This document shows, one piece after another, positions 1 to 5,590 of a stretch of DNA of 5,590 bases. Origin of the DNA: Bacteriovoracaceae bacterium (GTDB lineage: Bacteria > Bdellovibrionota > UBA1018). The notes beneath the pieces are model-generated. The model made no database searches and was not told where the DNA came from. It saw only the letters and a list, made by a program, of their open reading frames with translations. The position numbers and the translations under genes were made by a program. The stretch lies in NCBI GenBank assembly GCA_947500275.1, contig CANMSW010000165.1:1-5590 (forward strand), read 5' to 3'. Position 1 is the first letter of the stretch; each line of letters starts with the position of its first letter.

Positions 1-359
1 GCCATAGATGCGTCGCCTTTCTTCACGTAGACATCTCCCCGGAAGAAAATGTCAGATACAGTGAAGCCAACAAAAATCGCTAAGAATAAAAACGAGGTGC
101 CGAAGATCACTGCGTTTTCTTTGTGATCGTACTTGAGTCCCATGAAAAACAGGCAAACGAGAATTGCTTTGGTCGTCGCAATAAACATAGCCAATGGAAA
201 GTTGAGTACGCCCAAGTCAATCCGCGATGACCAAACCGTAACCGCAGTTAAAATCAAAAGCGCGACGCCGGTTTTAACCATCACTCCAACATCGAGGACG
301 TGGTGGTTTCCATGCTCAGAATGTGAATCGTGAATCTTTTCGTTATGAGGATTCGACAT
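1..359 (-). CDS. coxD: Cytochrome c oxidase subunit IV (COX4_pro/CoxD-like), 3' end cut off by the window
   Basis: This is the small fourth subunit of the bacterial heme-copper oxidase, a three-helix inner-membrane protein thought to support assembly or stability rather than catalysis. The ATG at 359 opens a frame that runs without a stop through the left edge, giving 119 visible residues, close to a full-length family member. An AAGGA-type ribosome site lies about 8 nt upstream. Three hydrophobic segments are visible at about residues 25-43, 54-74 and 84-103. The family signature is clear: an IDLGVLN loop (47-53), then TTKAILVCLFFMGLKYD (62-78), the K-A-x-L-V-x-x-F-F-M-x-L-K pattern of this family. 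Many homologues have His where this one has Gly (FFMG, residue 74). The cytoplasmic N-terminus (1-20) is rich in His (H5, H10, H13, H16, H19, H20). It follows coxC by 36 nt on the same strand, consistent with cotranscription. The family call is confident; the exact C-terminus is unseen. Confidence 0.9.
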   Translation of the reverse strand, partial: MSNPHNEKIHDSHSEHGNHHVLDVGVMVKTGVALLILTAVTVWSSRIDLGVLNFPLAMFIATTKAILVCLFFMGLKYDHKENAVIFGTSFLFLAIFVGFTVSDIFFRGDVYVKKGDASM

Positions 360-395
360 GTCTTTGTTCCTTTTAGTTTCCAAGATCGAAAGGAC

Positions 396-1112
396 TCAGC
401 CCACTAAATAAAGGAGCGGGAAGAGATAAATCCAAACCAAGTCCACAAAGTGCCAGTAGAAACCAACAAGCTCCATTGGCGTATAGTAGTTTGAGCCAAA
501 CTCTTTCCGAGAGGCACGGATAGTTAACCAGGTAATCAAACCCATTCCGATAATGACGTGGAGGGCATGGATTCCAGTCATCATGAAATAAAGAGAGAAA
601 AACAGGGGCGCCTTCTCGTGAGTAAGAGTCGTCCCGTGGCTCTTGGCGTATTCTGCTGCATGCTCAAAATTAAAGAGGCCGCCAGGCAGAAGACCGTGCT
701 CAATTTTTGCGGTGTACTCGATCTTTTTCACAAACAAAAAGGCCAGACCACACAGCAACGTCACGATTAGGTATCGGACTGTTTTCTTATGCTCGCCCCG
801 TTGTGCCGCAGCGACAGCCAACACCATCGTCAAACTGCTGGTGATTAGGACGATGGTGTTTACCATCCCTAACTTCCAGTCCAGCAAGTGGTGGGCCTCT
901 TTAAACATCTCTGGATAGAGGCTTCGAAAAATTGCGTAGGCTACAAAAAGTCCACCAACCATCAGAACTTCGGTGACCATGAATAGCCACATACCCTGCT
1001 TCGAAGCCTCAAACTCCTCGGAGGCATTCGCGAAGTGATGTGCGTGGTGATGGTCTACCATTCCAGGAGCTAGCTGCTCCGAAGAATCGGATGAGGAATG
1101 TGAATGAGACAT
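396..1112 (-). CDS. coxC: Cytochrome c oxidase subunit III
   Basis: Subunit III (CtaE/CoxC, 238 aa) is a membrane subunit without redox centres that binds subunit I and helps sustain proton uptake. About five transmembrane helices are visible (residues ~41-62, 82-103, 112-129, 168-197, 214-236), matching the short five-helix form common in caa3 oxidases rather than the seven-helix mitochondrial form. Family landmarks are the amphipathic segment leading into [17 protein letters not shown] (40-56), with the conserved Glu48 in helix 1, [11 protein letters not shown] (180-190), and the C-terminal [20 protein letters not shown] (217-236). The N-terminus is Ser/His-rich (H3, H5, then a cluster at 21-26). 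The ATG at 1112 is preceded by AAGGGA at about 7 nt. The stop TGA is 36 nt before the coxD start. The 152-nt gap back to coxA holds a stem-loop, so the expression of coxC and coxD may be adjusted relative to coxA. Confidence 0.97.
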   Translation of the reverse strand: MSHSHSSSDSSEQLAPGMVDHHHAHHFANASEEFEASKQGMWLFMVTEVLMVGGLFVAYAIFRSLYPEMFKEAHHLLDWKLGMVNTIVLITSSLTMVLAVAAAQRGEHKKTVRYLIVTLLCGLAFLFVKKIEYTAKIEHGLLPGGLFNFEHAAEYAKSHGTTLTHEKAPLFFSLYFMMTGIHALHVIIGMGLITWLTIRASRKEFGSNYYTPMELVGFYWHFVDLVWIYLFPLLYLVG

Positions 1113-1208
1113 GGATCAATCCCTTTGTCTTTTGGTTCGAGCGCCTCTAATCCGTCCGGAGGCACCCTGCTCTAGAATCTTTCGATTTTGAGCCTGTCTG
1201 TTTTGTAA

Positions 1209-1236
1209 AGGGCGGTATCCACATCGGAACCGCCCT
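1209..1236 (-). promoter_or_regulatory. Stem-loop in the coxA-coxC intergenic region
   Basis: A perfect 8-bp inverted repeat (AGGGCGGT at 1209-1216, ACCGCCCT at 1229-1236) lies 28 nt past the coxA stop. After a one-base bulge, 3 further pairs (TCC 1218-1220 with GGA 1226-1228) close a 5-nt loop. In the minus-strand transcript it is followed only by UUACAAAACAG, so the U-tract is too short for a convincing intrinsic terminator. In the plus direction there is no U-tract either. It may act as a partial attenuator, an RNase-processing site or a 3'-end stabiliser for the coxBA message. The structure is seen in the sequence; the role is inference. Confidence 0.5.
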
Positions 1237-1264
1237 CTCACTAGCCTTCTACGCTTCTAAAAAC

Positions 1265-2896
1265 TCAAGACCGATATTCGTACGGCCAGGACGTGACCGT
1301 TGGAGTCTCAACAAAGTTTTCCAAGGGAGGAGGCGATGGCGACTGCCACTCGAGAGTCAACGCTTCCCAGGGGTTCCCCGGTGCATTCTCTCCCGACCTA
1401 ATCGCTTTCCAAAGGTAGACCGCGACCCAAACAAACCCAGCTAGAAGGAACCACGAGCCAACCGTTGAAATTTGATTCAACGTCGTGAACTCAGGCAAGT
1501 AGTACCAATAACGCCGTGGCATCCCTTGAGCCCCAACAATGAACTGCGGGAAGAACGTCACGTTGAATCCAATAAGGATTAGAATGAAGGCCCAAAGTGC
1601 AGACTTTTCAGAATACATTTTCCCGGACATCTTAGGGAACCAGTAATGGATCCCACCCGTCATCGCCATAAGGGTTCCCCCGACCATCACATAATGGAAG
1701 TGAGCAATAACGAAGTACGTGTCGGTGAGATGCACATCAATGGAAAGGGTTGCCAGGAACACCCCCGTTAATCCGCCGATCGTGAACAGTTCAAGAAATC
1801 CCAGAGCATAGAGCATCGGGACGTTAAAACGGATCGACCCGCGATAGAGGGTCGCTACCCAACTGAAAACCTTAATACCGGTGGGAACGGCGACGAACAT
1901 TGTGAGAAGAGAAAAAATAAAGTTCGCCATTTCCGATTGCCCGCTCACAAAAAGGTGGTGACCCCACACAATGAAAGCGATCAAAGCAATTCCAAATGAA
2001 GAGTAAGCAATGGCTCGGTAACCAAAGATCGGCTTACGAGAGAACACCGGAATGATCTCGGAAATCACCCCTAAACCCGGCAAAATCATAATGTACACTG
2101 CTGGGTGAGAATAGAACCAGAAGAAGTGCTGGAATAAAACGGCATCCCCACCCAATGCTGGGTCAAAGATCCCGATCTTCAATACTCGCTCCGCAACCAA
2201 CAGAAGCAAAGTAATAGCCAGAACAGGCGTAGCAAGAACCTGAATGATGCTGGTCGCATAGAGCGCCCAACAGAACAGAGGGAGTCTCGACCAGCTCAGA
2301 CCTGGAGCCCGAAGCTTGTGAATGGTAATGATAAAATTCAAACCCGTTAAGATCGAAGAGAAGCCAGCGATGAATGCGCCCAAAACGACCATGATCGTTC
2401 CAGTGCTCGCGCGAATCGAGTAAGGCGTATAGAATGTCCATCCCGTGTCGACCCCGTGAAGGAGTAACGACGAAAGAGCTACAATCGCACCCAAGATGTA
2501 CAAGTAGTAAGACATCAAATTCAGACGAGGAAAAGCCACGTCTTTCGCCCCGAGCATCATTGGGAGAACAAAGTTCCCAAGCGCTGCAGGAATCGATGGA
2601 ATGATCACCAAGAACACCATGATTGCGCCGTGGTAAGTAAAGAATCGATTATAGGTGGGAGCGTCCATGACGATGCGGCCAATCAATGGCAGCGTGAAGT
2701 CAATCGTTTGCCCAGGGGTCATCAACTCGAGTCGAATCCCCAAGGCGAACAATCCACCTATGAAGAAAAAGAATAAAATCGTGAAAAGGTACATGACCCC
2801 AATACGCTTGTGGTCAAGCGTCTTGAGCCAGGACATAAGGCCCTTCTCGTTATTTAGGTAATGGGTTCCAGGAACAGCATGAGCAGTCGATGACAT
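1265..2896 (-). CDS. coxA: Cytochrome c oxidase subunit I, A2-type
   Basis: Catalytic subunit (CtaD/CoxA, 543 aa) that reduces O2 to water at heme a3-CuB and pumps protons across the inner membrane. Twelve hydrophobic helices span about residues 33-498. Heme a ligands are H89 and H401, and the heme a3 ligand is H399 (AHFHYV). CuB ligands are H264, H313 and H314, with Y268 positioned for the His-Tyr cross-link. D-channel entrance D119 and N126 and K-channel T339 and K342 are present, as is the Arg pair R461-R462 near the heme propionates. Helix VI reads FYSHPAVY: the usual channel Glu is Ala266, and Y262-S263 mark the A2 class of heme-copper oxidases. The usual LHDTY metal-site motif reads LTDTY (T391, D392). 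Length is normal for the family. The ATG lies 4 nt after the coxB stop, indicating translational coupling. Confidence 0.98.
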   Translation of the reverse strand: MSSTAHAVPGTHYLNNEKGLMSWLKTLDHKRIGVMYLFTILFFFFIGGLFALGIRLELMTPGQTIDFTLPLIGRIVMDAPTYNRFFTYHGAIMVFLVIIPSIPAALGNFVLPMMLGAKDVAFPRLNLMSYYLYILGAIVALSSLLLHGVDTGWTFYTPYSIRASTGTIMVVLGAFIAGFSSILTGLNFIITIHKLRAPGLSWSRLPLFCWALYATSIIQVLATPVLAITLLLLVAERVLKIGIFDPALGGDAVLFQHFFWFYSHPAVYIMILPGLGVISEIIPVFSRKPIFGYRAIAYSSFGIALIAFIVWGHHLFVSGQSEMANFIFSLLTMFVAVPTGIKVFSWVATLYRGSIRFNVPMLYALGFLELFTIGGLTGVFLATLSIDVHLTDTYFVIAHFHYVMVGGTLMAMTGGIHYWFPKMSGKMYSEKSALWAFILILIGFNVTFFPQFIVGAQGMPRRYWYYLPEFTTLNQISTVGSWFLLAGFVWVAVYLWKAIRSGENAPGNPWEALTLEWQSPSPPPLENFVETPTVTSWPYEYRS

Positions 2897-2900
2897 GGAC

Positions 2901-3968
2901 TTACTCCTTTAAGGTCTTGATATAGGCGATGACAGCGTTCAATTCGGTCTCGCTGACTAAGCCTTTGAATGTTGGCATGATCGGACTGAAGCCCTTCACT
3001 ACTTTCGCAGTCGGATTTTCAATCGACTCACGAATGTAGTTCTCGTCAGCAAGCACCTTGCTCCCATCGAGCAACTCGACATCGTGACCAAAAACCCCTT
3101 TGAGGGTAGGGCCTGTCAACTTGGCGCCATCGAATGAGTGACAAGCAATACAACCTTTTGCCTGCATCACAGCTTTACCTTCAGCTGCAAGACCGGTTAG
3201 CTGAACGGTCGGTTTTCCACTTGCGGCTTTCTCTTCATCTTGTTTTTTGACTGCAGCAGCTAGTGCTTCGTCACCGAGCCCAGCAGTAGGCAACAAGTTC
3301 AAATCAATCTTTTTGCCCATCCTCCAGGAAAGCCATTGTTGATCGTCAAGAACGATCACCTTCGCTAACATCTGCGAATGCGATGCGCCGCAATATTCAG
3401 TACAGAACACTTGATGTTTTCCAGGAATAGTCGCTTGAAACCAGACTGAGGAATACATCTGCGGAACCACGTCTTGCTTCACCCGGAAGTTCGGAATGAA
3501 GAAACTATGAATGACGTCTTCCGATGTCATGATGAGCTTCACAGGCTTATTCACAGGCACGTACAGTTCATTGATGGTCGTACGACCGTCATCGTACTGA
3601 AACTGCCATAGCCACTGTTTACCAATGACTCGAACCTCATAAGCGTCTGAAGGCGCTTGCGTCATTTTAACGTAAACGGAATAGCCCCATCCAAAGATAA
3701 CCATCAGGAGAATCGCCGGGATCACGGTCCAAACGGCTTCGATGACATGGTTATCAGTGATGTACTCAGTCGTCTTACTGACGCTCTTGCGATACTTGAC
3801 CGCGAAATAGAGCATCCCACCGACTACCAAAATGAAAAAGAAAACGCTGAGCGCGACCAGAAAAATATACAACTGGTCCCAGCTTCGAGCGACCTCTGAT
3901 CCCTGCAACGGGAGAGTCGACGCACTAGCCTCGCTCATCCATACAAAACTAAGCCACTTCAGTAGCAT
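2901..3968 (-). CDS. coxB: Cytochrome c oxidase subunit II with fused C-terminal cytochrome c domain (caa3 type)
   Basis: Subunit II (CtaC/CoxB, 355 aa) carries the electron entry site on the periplasmic side. In order: a probable signal peptide (about 1-16, ending A-S-A), helix I at ~33-57, helix II at ~75-99 beginning with E77-x-x-W80, where E77 matches the K-channel entrance Glu, then the CuA cupredoxin domain. The electron-entry aromatic patch is at W119-W121-F123. All CuA ligands are visible: H154, C189, E191, C193, H197 and M200. A Lys/Glu/Ala-rich linker (~207-258) leads to a class I cytochrome c domain with the heme site C273-I-A-C276-H277 and probable axial M331 in IMPTF. The fusion makes this a caa3-type enzyme. 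Upstream in-frame TGA and TAA codons sit just before the ATG, fixing the start. The likely ribosome site AGGGAG (3981-3986) is rather far, at 12 nt. Confidence 0.98.
   Translation of the reverse strand: MLLKWLSFVWMSEASASTLPLQGSEVARSWDQLYIFLVALSVFFFILVVGGMLYFAVKYRKSVSKTTEYITDNHVIEAVWTVIPAILLMVIFGWGYSVYVKMTQAPSDAYEVRVIGKQWLWQFQYDDGRTTINELYVPVNKPVKLIMTSEDVIHSFFIPNFRVKQDVVPQMYSSVWFQATIPGKHQVFCTEYCGASHSQMLAKVIVLDDQQWLSWRMGKKIDLNLLPTAGLGDEALAAAVKKQDEEKAASGKPTVQLTGLAAEGKAVMQAKGCIACHSFDGAKLTGPTLKGVFGHDVELLDGSKVLADENYIRESIENPTAKVVKGFSPIMPTFKGLVSETELNAVIAYIKTLKE
2904..2909 (-). promoter_or_regulatory. coxA ribosome-binding site inside the end of coxB
   Basis: The consensus AAGGAG forms the last two codons of coxB (Lys-Glu) immediately before its TAA stop, and stands 7 nt from the coxA ATG. 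A ribosome terminating on coxB therefore sits on the coxA initiation region. This arrangement supports the chosen coxA start and suggests coupled, near-stoichiometric translation of subunits II and I. Confidence 0.85.
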
Positions 3969-4065
3969 AAGTGTTTATCACTCCCTCTTCAGGCTCCGCT
4001 TCCAGAAGCCTTTTCCAGGTTTCACAGTGGGCACCAATATGCCCCCTGCGAGTTCTCTACAACGA

Positions 4066-4941
4066 TCACGCCGATGCTCTACTTTCGCTTCTCTGCTTCA
4101 ACCAGAAAAGAGAAAGGTAAACACCAACGATCAGAATCATTCCAGCACATGCGAGCTGCATGACTCGGGTCAAAACCAACGAATACTTTCTTGTTACAGG
4201 ATCATAGCGATAACAAAAAAGAAGGATTCGGTCGACTACAGATCCAACTTTGCCTTTCGATGCCTCGACCAGGGCAAGCTTAAGGTCCTGCCCCACGTAC
4301 TGGACTCCATAAAGGATCCGCGAAAGGACACCTTCCGGCGTCAGAACGAAAATCGCTGCAGAGTGAGCATACTGCTCAGACTCTGCGTCCCAGCGGTAAC
4401 CAAAGCCCACTGAGTCTGCGAGACGCTTCACTTGAGCCTCGTCGCCCGTCAGGAAGCGCCACCCCGTATCAGGTATTTGTTTCCCCAAGGCCTTCAAGTA
4501 GTTAGATTTCTTCGCCTGAGCTAACTCAGGCCCCTCTTTGGGGTTAATACTGACAGTAAGCACGTCAAACTCAGACCCTGGTGACCATTGAAAAGTCTTC
4601 AAAGACTCCATCAAACCCGTCAACACAAGGGTGCAAAGATTAGGGCACTCATAATACGCTAGGGCCAGGACCAAGGGCTTACCTGGGCGTACAAGCGAGG
4701 AAAGTGCTACCGAGCTCCCTTTCTCATCGCGAAGAGTGATGTCCGCGAGCGGCACGACAGAACCCAGTTTTTCGGTAATCCCGGCCCCCTCGAGCTCCTT
4801 CGGAACTTCCACTCCCCATGAAACCGAGTCAAAGACTGCGAAGAGAGCTAGGATTGAGAAAACGACGCCTAAACGGCCACGTTTCGTAAGGACGACTCGG
4901 CAATCCCTTTGATTTAAGTGCGGCAAATGCAAAGCCTTCAC
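4066..4941 (-). CDS. SCO1/SenC-family copper chaperone with an extra C-terminal membrane helix
   Basis: Thioredoxin-fold copper-binding assembly factor (291 aa) expected to deliver copper to, or reduce the cysteines of, the CuA site of CoxB. The N-terminus has a basic tail ending K20-R21-G-R23 followed by a hydrophobic segment (~24-40) that acts as signal or anchor. The periplasmic domain holds the Sco copper ligands C99 and C103 (CPNLC) and H193 (YAHSAAIFVLTPEG), plus typical VSINPKEG (130-137). After the fold comes F242-C243-Y-R-Y-D-P (242-248) and a second membrane helix at ~257-281 with a basic tail. That extension is absent from mitochondrial-type Sco and, as far as I recall, typical of a delta-proteobacterial/Bdellovibrionota-like subfamily. 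The start is GTG: no ATG, GTG or TTG lies between it and the upstream in-frame stop near 5030. It lies 97 nt upstream of coxB in the same direction, so it is probably the first gene of the operon. Confidence 0.93.
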   Translation of the reverse strand: MKALHLPHLNQRDCRVVLTKRGRLGVVFSILALFAVFDSVSWGVEVPKELEGAGITEKLGSVVPLADITLRDEKGSSVALSSLVRPGKPLVLALAYYECPNLCTLVLTGLMESLKTFQWSPGSEFDVLTVSINPKEGPELAQAKKSNYLKALGKQIPDTGWRFLTGDEAQVKRLADSVGFGYRWDAESEQYAHSAAIFVLTPEGVLSRILYGVQYVGQDLKLALVEASKGKVGSVVDRILLFCYRYDPVTRKYSLVLTRVMQLACAGMILIVGVYLSLFWLKQRSESRASA

Positions 4942-4951
4942 AATATCAGTG

Positions 4952-4957
4952 CTCCCT
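4952..4957 (-). promoter_or_regulatory. Ribosome-binding site for the GTG start of the sco gene
   Basis: AGGGAG stands 10 nt upstream of the GTG at 4941. With no alternative ATG nearby in frame, it supports a GTG initiation codon. The spacing is slightly long and GTG is a weaker start, so modest expression of the chaperone relative to the structural subunits is a reasonable inference. Confidence 0.6.
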
Positions 4958-4984
4958 ATATAAATTTGGGCCGAGTTGCGAATC

Positions 4985-4994
4985 TCACCGGTGA
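4985..4994. repeat. Perfect 10-bp palindrome in the divergent promoter region, possible operator
   Basis: TCACCGGTGA is fully self-complementary and is placed between the two divergent starts, 43 nt from the sco start codon. It is flanked by a wider inverted pair, CGAGT (4972-4976) and ACTCG (4994-4998), which overlaps it on one side. Such symmetry is typical of dimeric regulator sites, but I do not recognise the motif as belonging to a named regulator, and a 10-bp palindrome can arise by chance. Confidence 0.3.
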
Positions 4995-5083
4995 CTCGAC
5001 CAAATCCAAGTGTTTTCTTGTGTCTTCACCCCCTAGACTAGCATAGGGATGAGATCATTTCGACAACGCCCTCAGGTGAATTT

Positions 5084-5590
5084 ATGAAATCCGAAAATCC
5101 TGAAAAGATCTCGATAGGTGAACAATCCTCACAATTAGTCCCTCGTGGGTTTCTAAAAAAACTCGCCATTTATCGAGAATTTTCCAAGTCCGGCATCGTT
5201 ACTCTCGTCCTCATTAGCGTCCTAGGTGGATACCTGGCGGGACACCCCTTCGAGTTCGAGTTCTCGGCAGCGAAGCTGATTCTCACCATGACTGCCATCC
5301 TTCTTCTAGCTTCTGGCTCATCTGCTTTGAATCAATGGCAAGAGCGAAAAATCGACGCGCGCATGCCCCGCACCCTAAACAGGCCACTCCCTTCAGGGCG
5401 ACTCACCCCAAATGAGGCGGTCGCTTTTGTGCTGATCACCCTGACTCTAGGTGTGAGCCTTCTATTCGCTCTTTCCACCGAACTAGGAGTTCTTGGGGTG
5501 ATTGCCGTGATTTCCTACAACGGACTTTATACCCTGTGGTGGAAGCGCCGAATGCCGTTTGCGGCTGTTCCCGGCGCAATACCGGGCGCA
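5084..5590 (+). CDS. ctaB: Heme O synthase (protoheme IX farnesyltransferase), 3' part cut off by the window
   Basis: UbiA-superfamily membrane prenyltransferase (CtaB/CyoE) that transfers farnesyl from farnesyl diphosphate to protoheme IX, giving heme O for heme A synthesis. The ATG at 5084 is preceded by AGGTGA and the frame is open to the right edge, 169 residues, a little over half of the usual ~300. A polar N-terminal tail (1-30) precedes helices at ~37-53, 63-82, 112-130 and 133-149. The signature loop is complete: N83-x-x-x-E87-x-x-x-D91, then M94-P-R96-T97-L-N-R100-P101-L, the NRP segment of heme O synthases. The first acidic residue is Glu where many homologues have Asp. YNGLYTLWWKRR (145-156) and FAAVPGAIPGA (159-169) also fit the family. 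Its divergence from the oxidase operon supports assignment to heme A supply rather than ubiquinone or chlorophyll prenylation. The catalytic second loop is outside the window. Confidence 0.94.
   Translation, partial: MKSENPEKISIGEQSSQLVPRGFLKKLAIYREFSKSGIVTLVLISVLGGYLAGHPFEFEFSAAKLILTMTAILLLASGSSALNQWQERKIDARMPRTLNRPLPSGRLTPNEAVAFVLITLTLGVSLLFALSTELGVLGVIAVISYNGLYTLWWKRRMPFAAVPGAIPGA

Larger units (their letters stand above)
4942..5083. promoter_or_regulatory. Divergent promoter region between the sco-cox operon and ctaB
   Basis: These 142 bp separate the sco GTG from the ctaB ATG and must hold promoters in both directions unless the genes are read from elsewhere. No strong sigma70 pair is evident. 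The best plus-strand candidate is TTGTGT (5018-5023) with TAGCAT (5039-5044), at a short 15-nt spacing. The region contains a perfect palindrome TCACCGGTGA (4985-4994), CTAGACTAG (5033-5041), symmetric about one base, and a CCCTA/TAGGG inverted repeat (5031-5035 and 5044-5048). A shared control point would fit the function, since heme A precursor and oxidase subunits are needed together. That is inference from layout. Confidence 0.55.

Noticed and set aside
133..333. Plus-strand open frame of 66 codons
   Set aside because: Antisense to coxD, whose family motifs are clear; no ribosome site or domain supports it.
558..918. Two plus-strand open frames of 70 and 91 codons
   Set aside because: They lie entirely antisense inside coxC, overlap each other, and encode no recognisable features.
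1131..1165. GGTTCGA on the plus strand in the coxA-coxC gap, resembling a tRNA T-loop
   Set aside because: No acceptor, D or anticodon arm can be built around it.
2163..2861. Open frames inside coxA on the minus strand in another frame (92 codons) and on the plus strand (68 codons)
   Set aside because: Both are shadows of the long conserved coxA frame.
3657..3899. Plus-strand open frame of 80 codons
   Set aside because: Antisense to the membrane helices of coxB; composition is that of a shadow frame.
4029..4044. Inverted repeat GGGCA/TGCCC between sco and coxB, and a neighbouring GGCTTC/GGAGCC pair, considered as a terminator
   Set aside because: The stems are only 5-6 bp and no U-tract follows on the minus strand. 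Cotranscription of sco and coxB is the simpler reading.
3832..4413. Plus-strand open frame of 193 codons
   Set aside because: It runs antisense across the coxB start, the gap and the sco 3' end. The translation has no recognisable domain, is Ser/Arg-rich in the manner of a reverse-frame shadow, and both overlapped genes are certain.
4957..4962. TATATA as a -10 box for the sco operon
   Set aside because: It abuts the AGGGAG ribosome site, so transcription from it would start inside or after that site. No -35 match is found at normal spacing (AGATTC at 17 nt).
1..5590. Search for an undescribed accessory system, mobile element, CRISPR or toxin-antitoxin pair
   Set aside because: Every substantial stretch is accounted for by oxidase subunits and assembly genes. 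No repeats, transposase motifs, integrase sites or unexplained genes were seen.

Overview
The window is almost entirely a caa3-type (aa3-family, cytochrome-c-fused) cytochrome c oxidase locus. Five genes lie on the minus strand and one divergent gene on the plus strand. In transcription order the minus-strand genes are: a Sco-type copper chaperone (4941-4066), coxB/subunit II with a fused C-terminal cytochrome c domain (3968-2901), coxA/subunit I (2896-1265), coxC/subunit III (1112-396) and coxD/subunit IV (359 to beyond position 1, cut by the window edge). On the plus strand, starting at 5084 and cut by the right edge, is the heme O synthase gene ctaB (cyoE). Coding density is high. The longest gaps are 152 bp (coxA-coxC) and 142 bp (between the divergent sco and ctaB starts), so no gene-free stretch exceeds 300 bp.

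The genes form one functional set. CtaB farnesylates protoheme IX to heme O, the precursor of the heme A used by CoxA. The Sco protein is expected to help metallate the CuA centre of CoxB. CoxB takes electrons through its own c-type heme and CuA and passes them to heme a and the heme a3-CuB site of CoxA. CoxC and CoxD complete the membrane complex. CtaA (heme A synthase) and a CuB chaperone (CtaG/Cox11) are not in view and may lie outside the window.

The organism is a Gram-negative-type aerobic bacterium of balanced base composition. The Sco subfamily (extra C-terminal membrane helix after a C-Y-x-Y-D-P motif), the A2-type subunit I and the CtaB variant remind me of Bdellovibrionota and other former Deltaproteobacteria. 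This is recollection of family patterns, not a computed placement, and confidence is low to moderate.

I see no mobile element, CRISPR array, RNA gene or unknown system. The points most worth a second look are the A2-type proton-channel signature in CoxA (Tyr-Ser instead of Glu), a Thr where the non-redox metal-site His usually sits, the Glu-for-Asp change in the first CtaB motif, histidine-rich N-termini on both CoxC and CoxD, a strong stem-loop between coxA and coxC, and palindromes in the divergent sco/ctaB promoter region.
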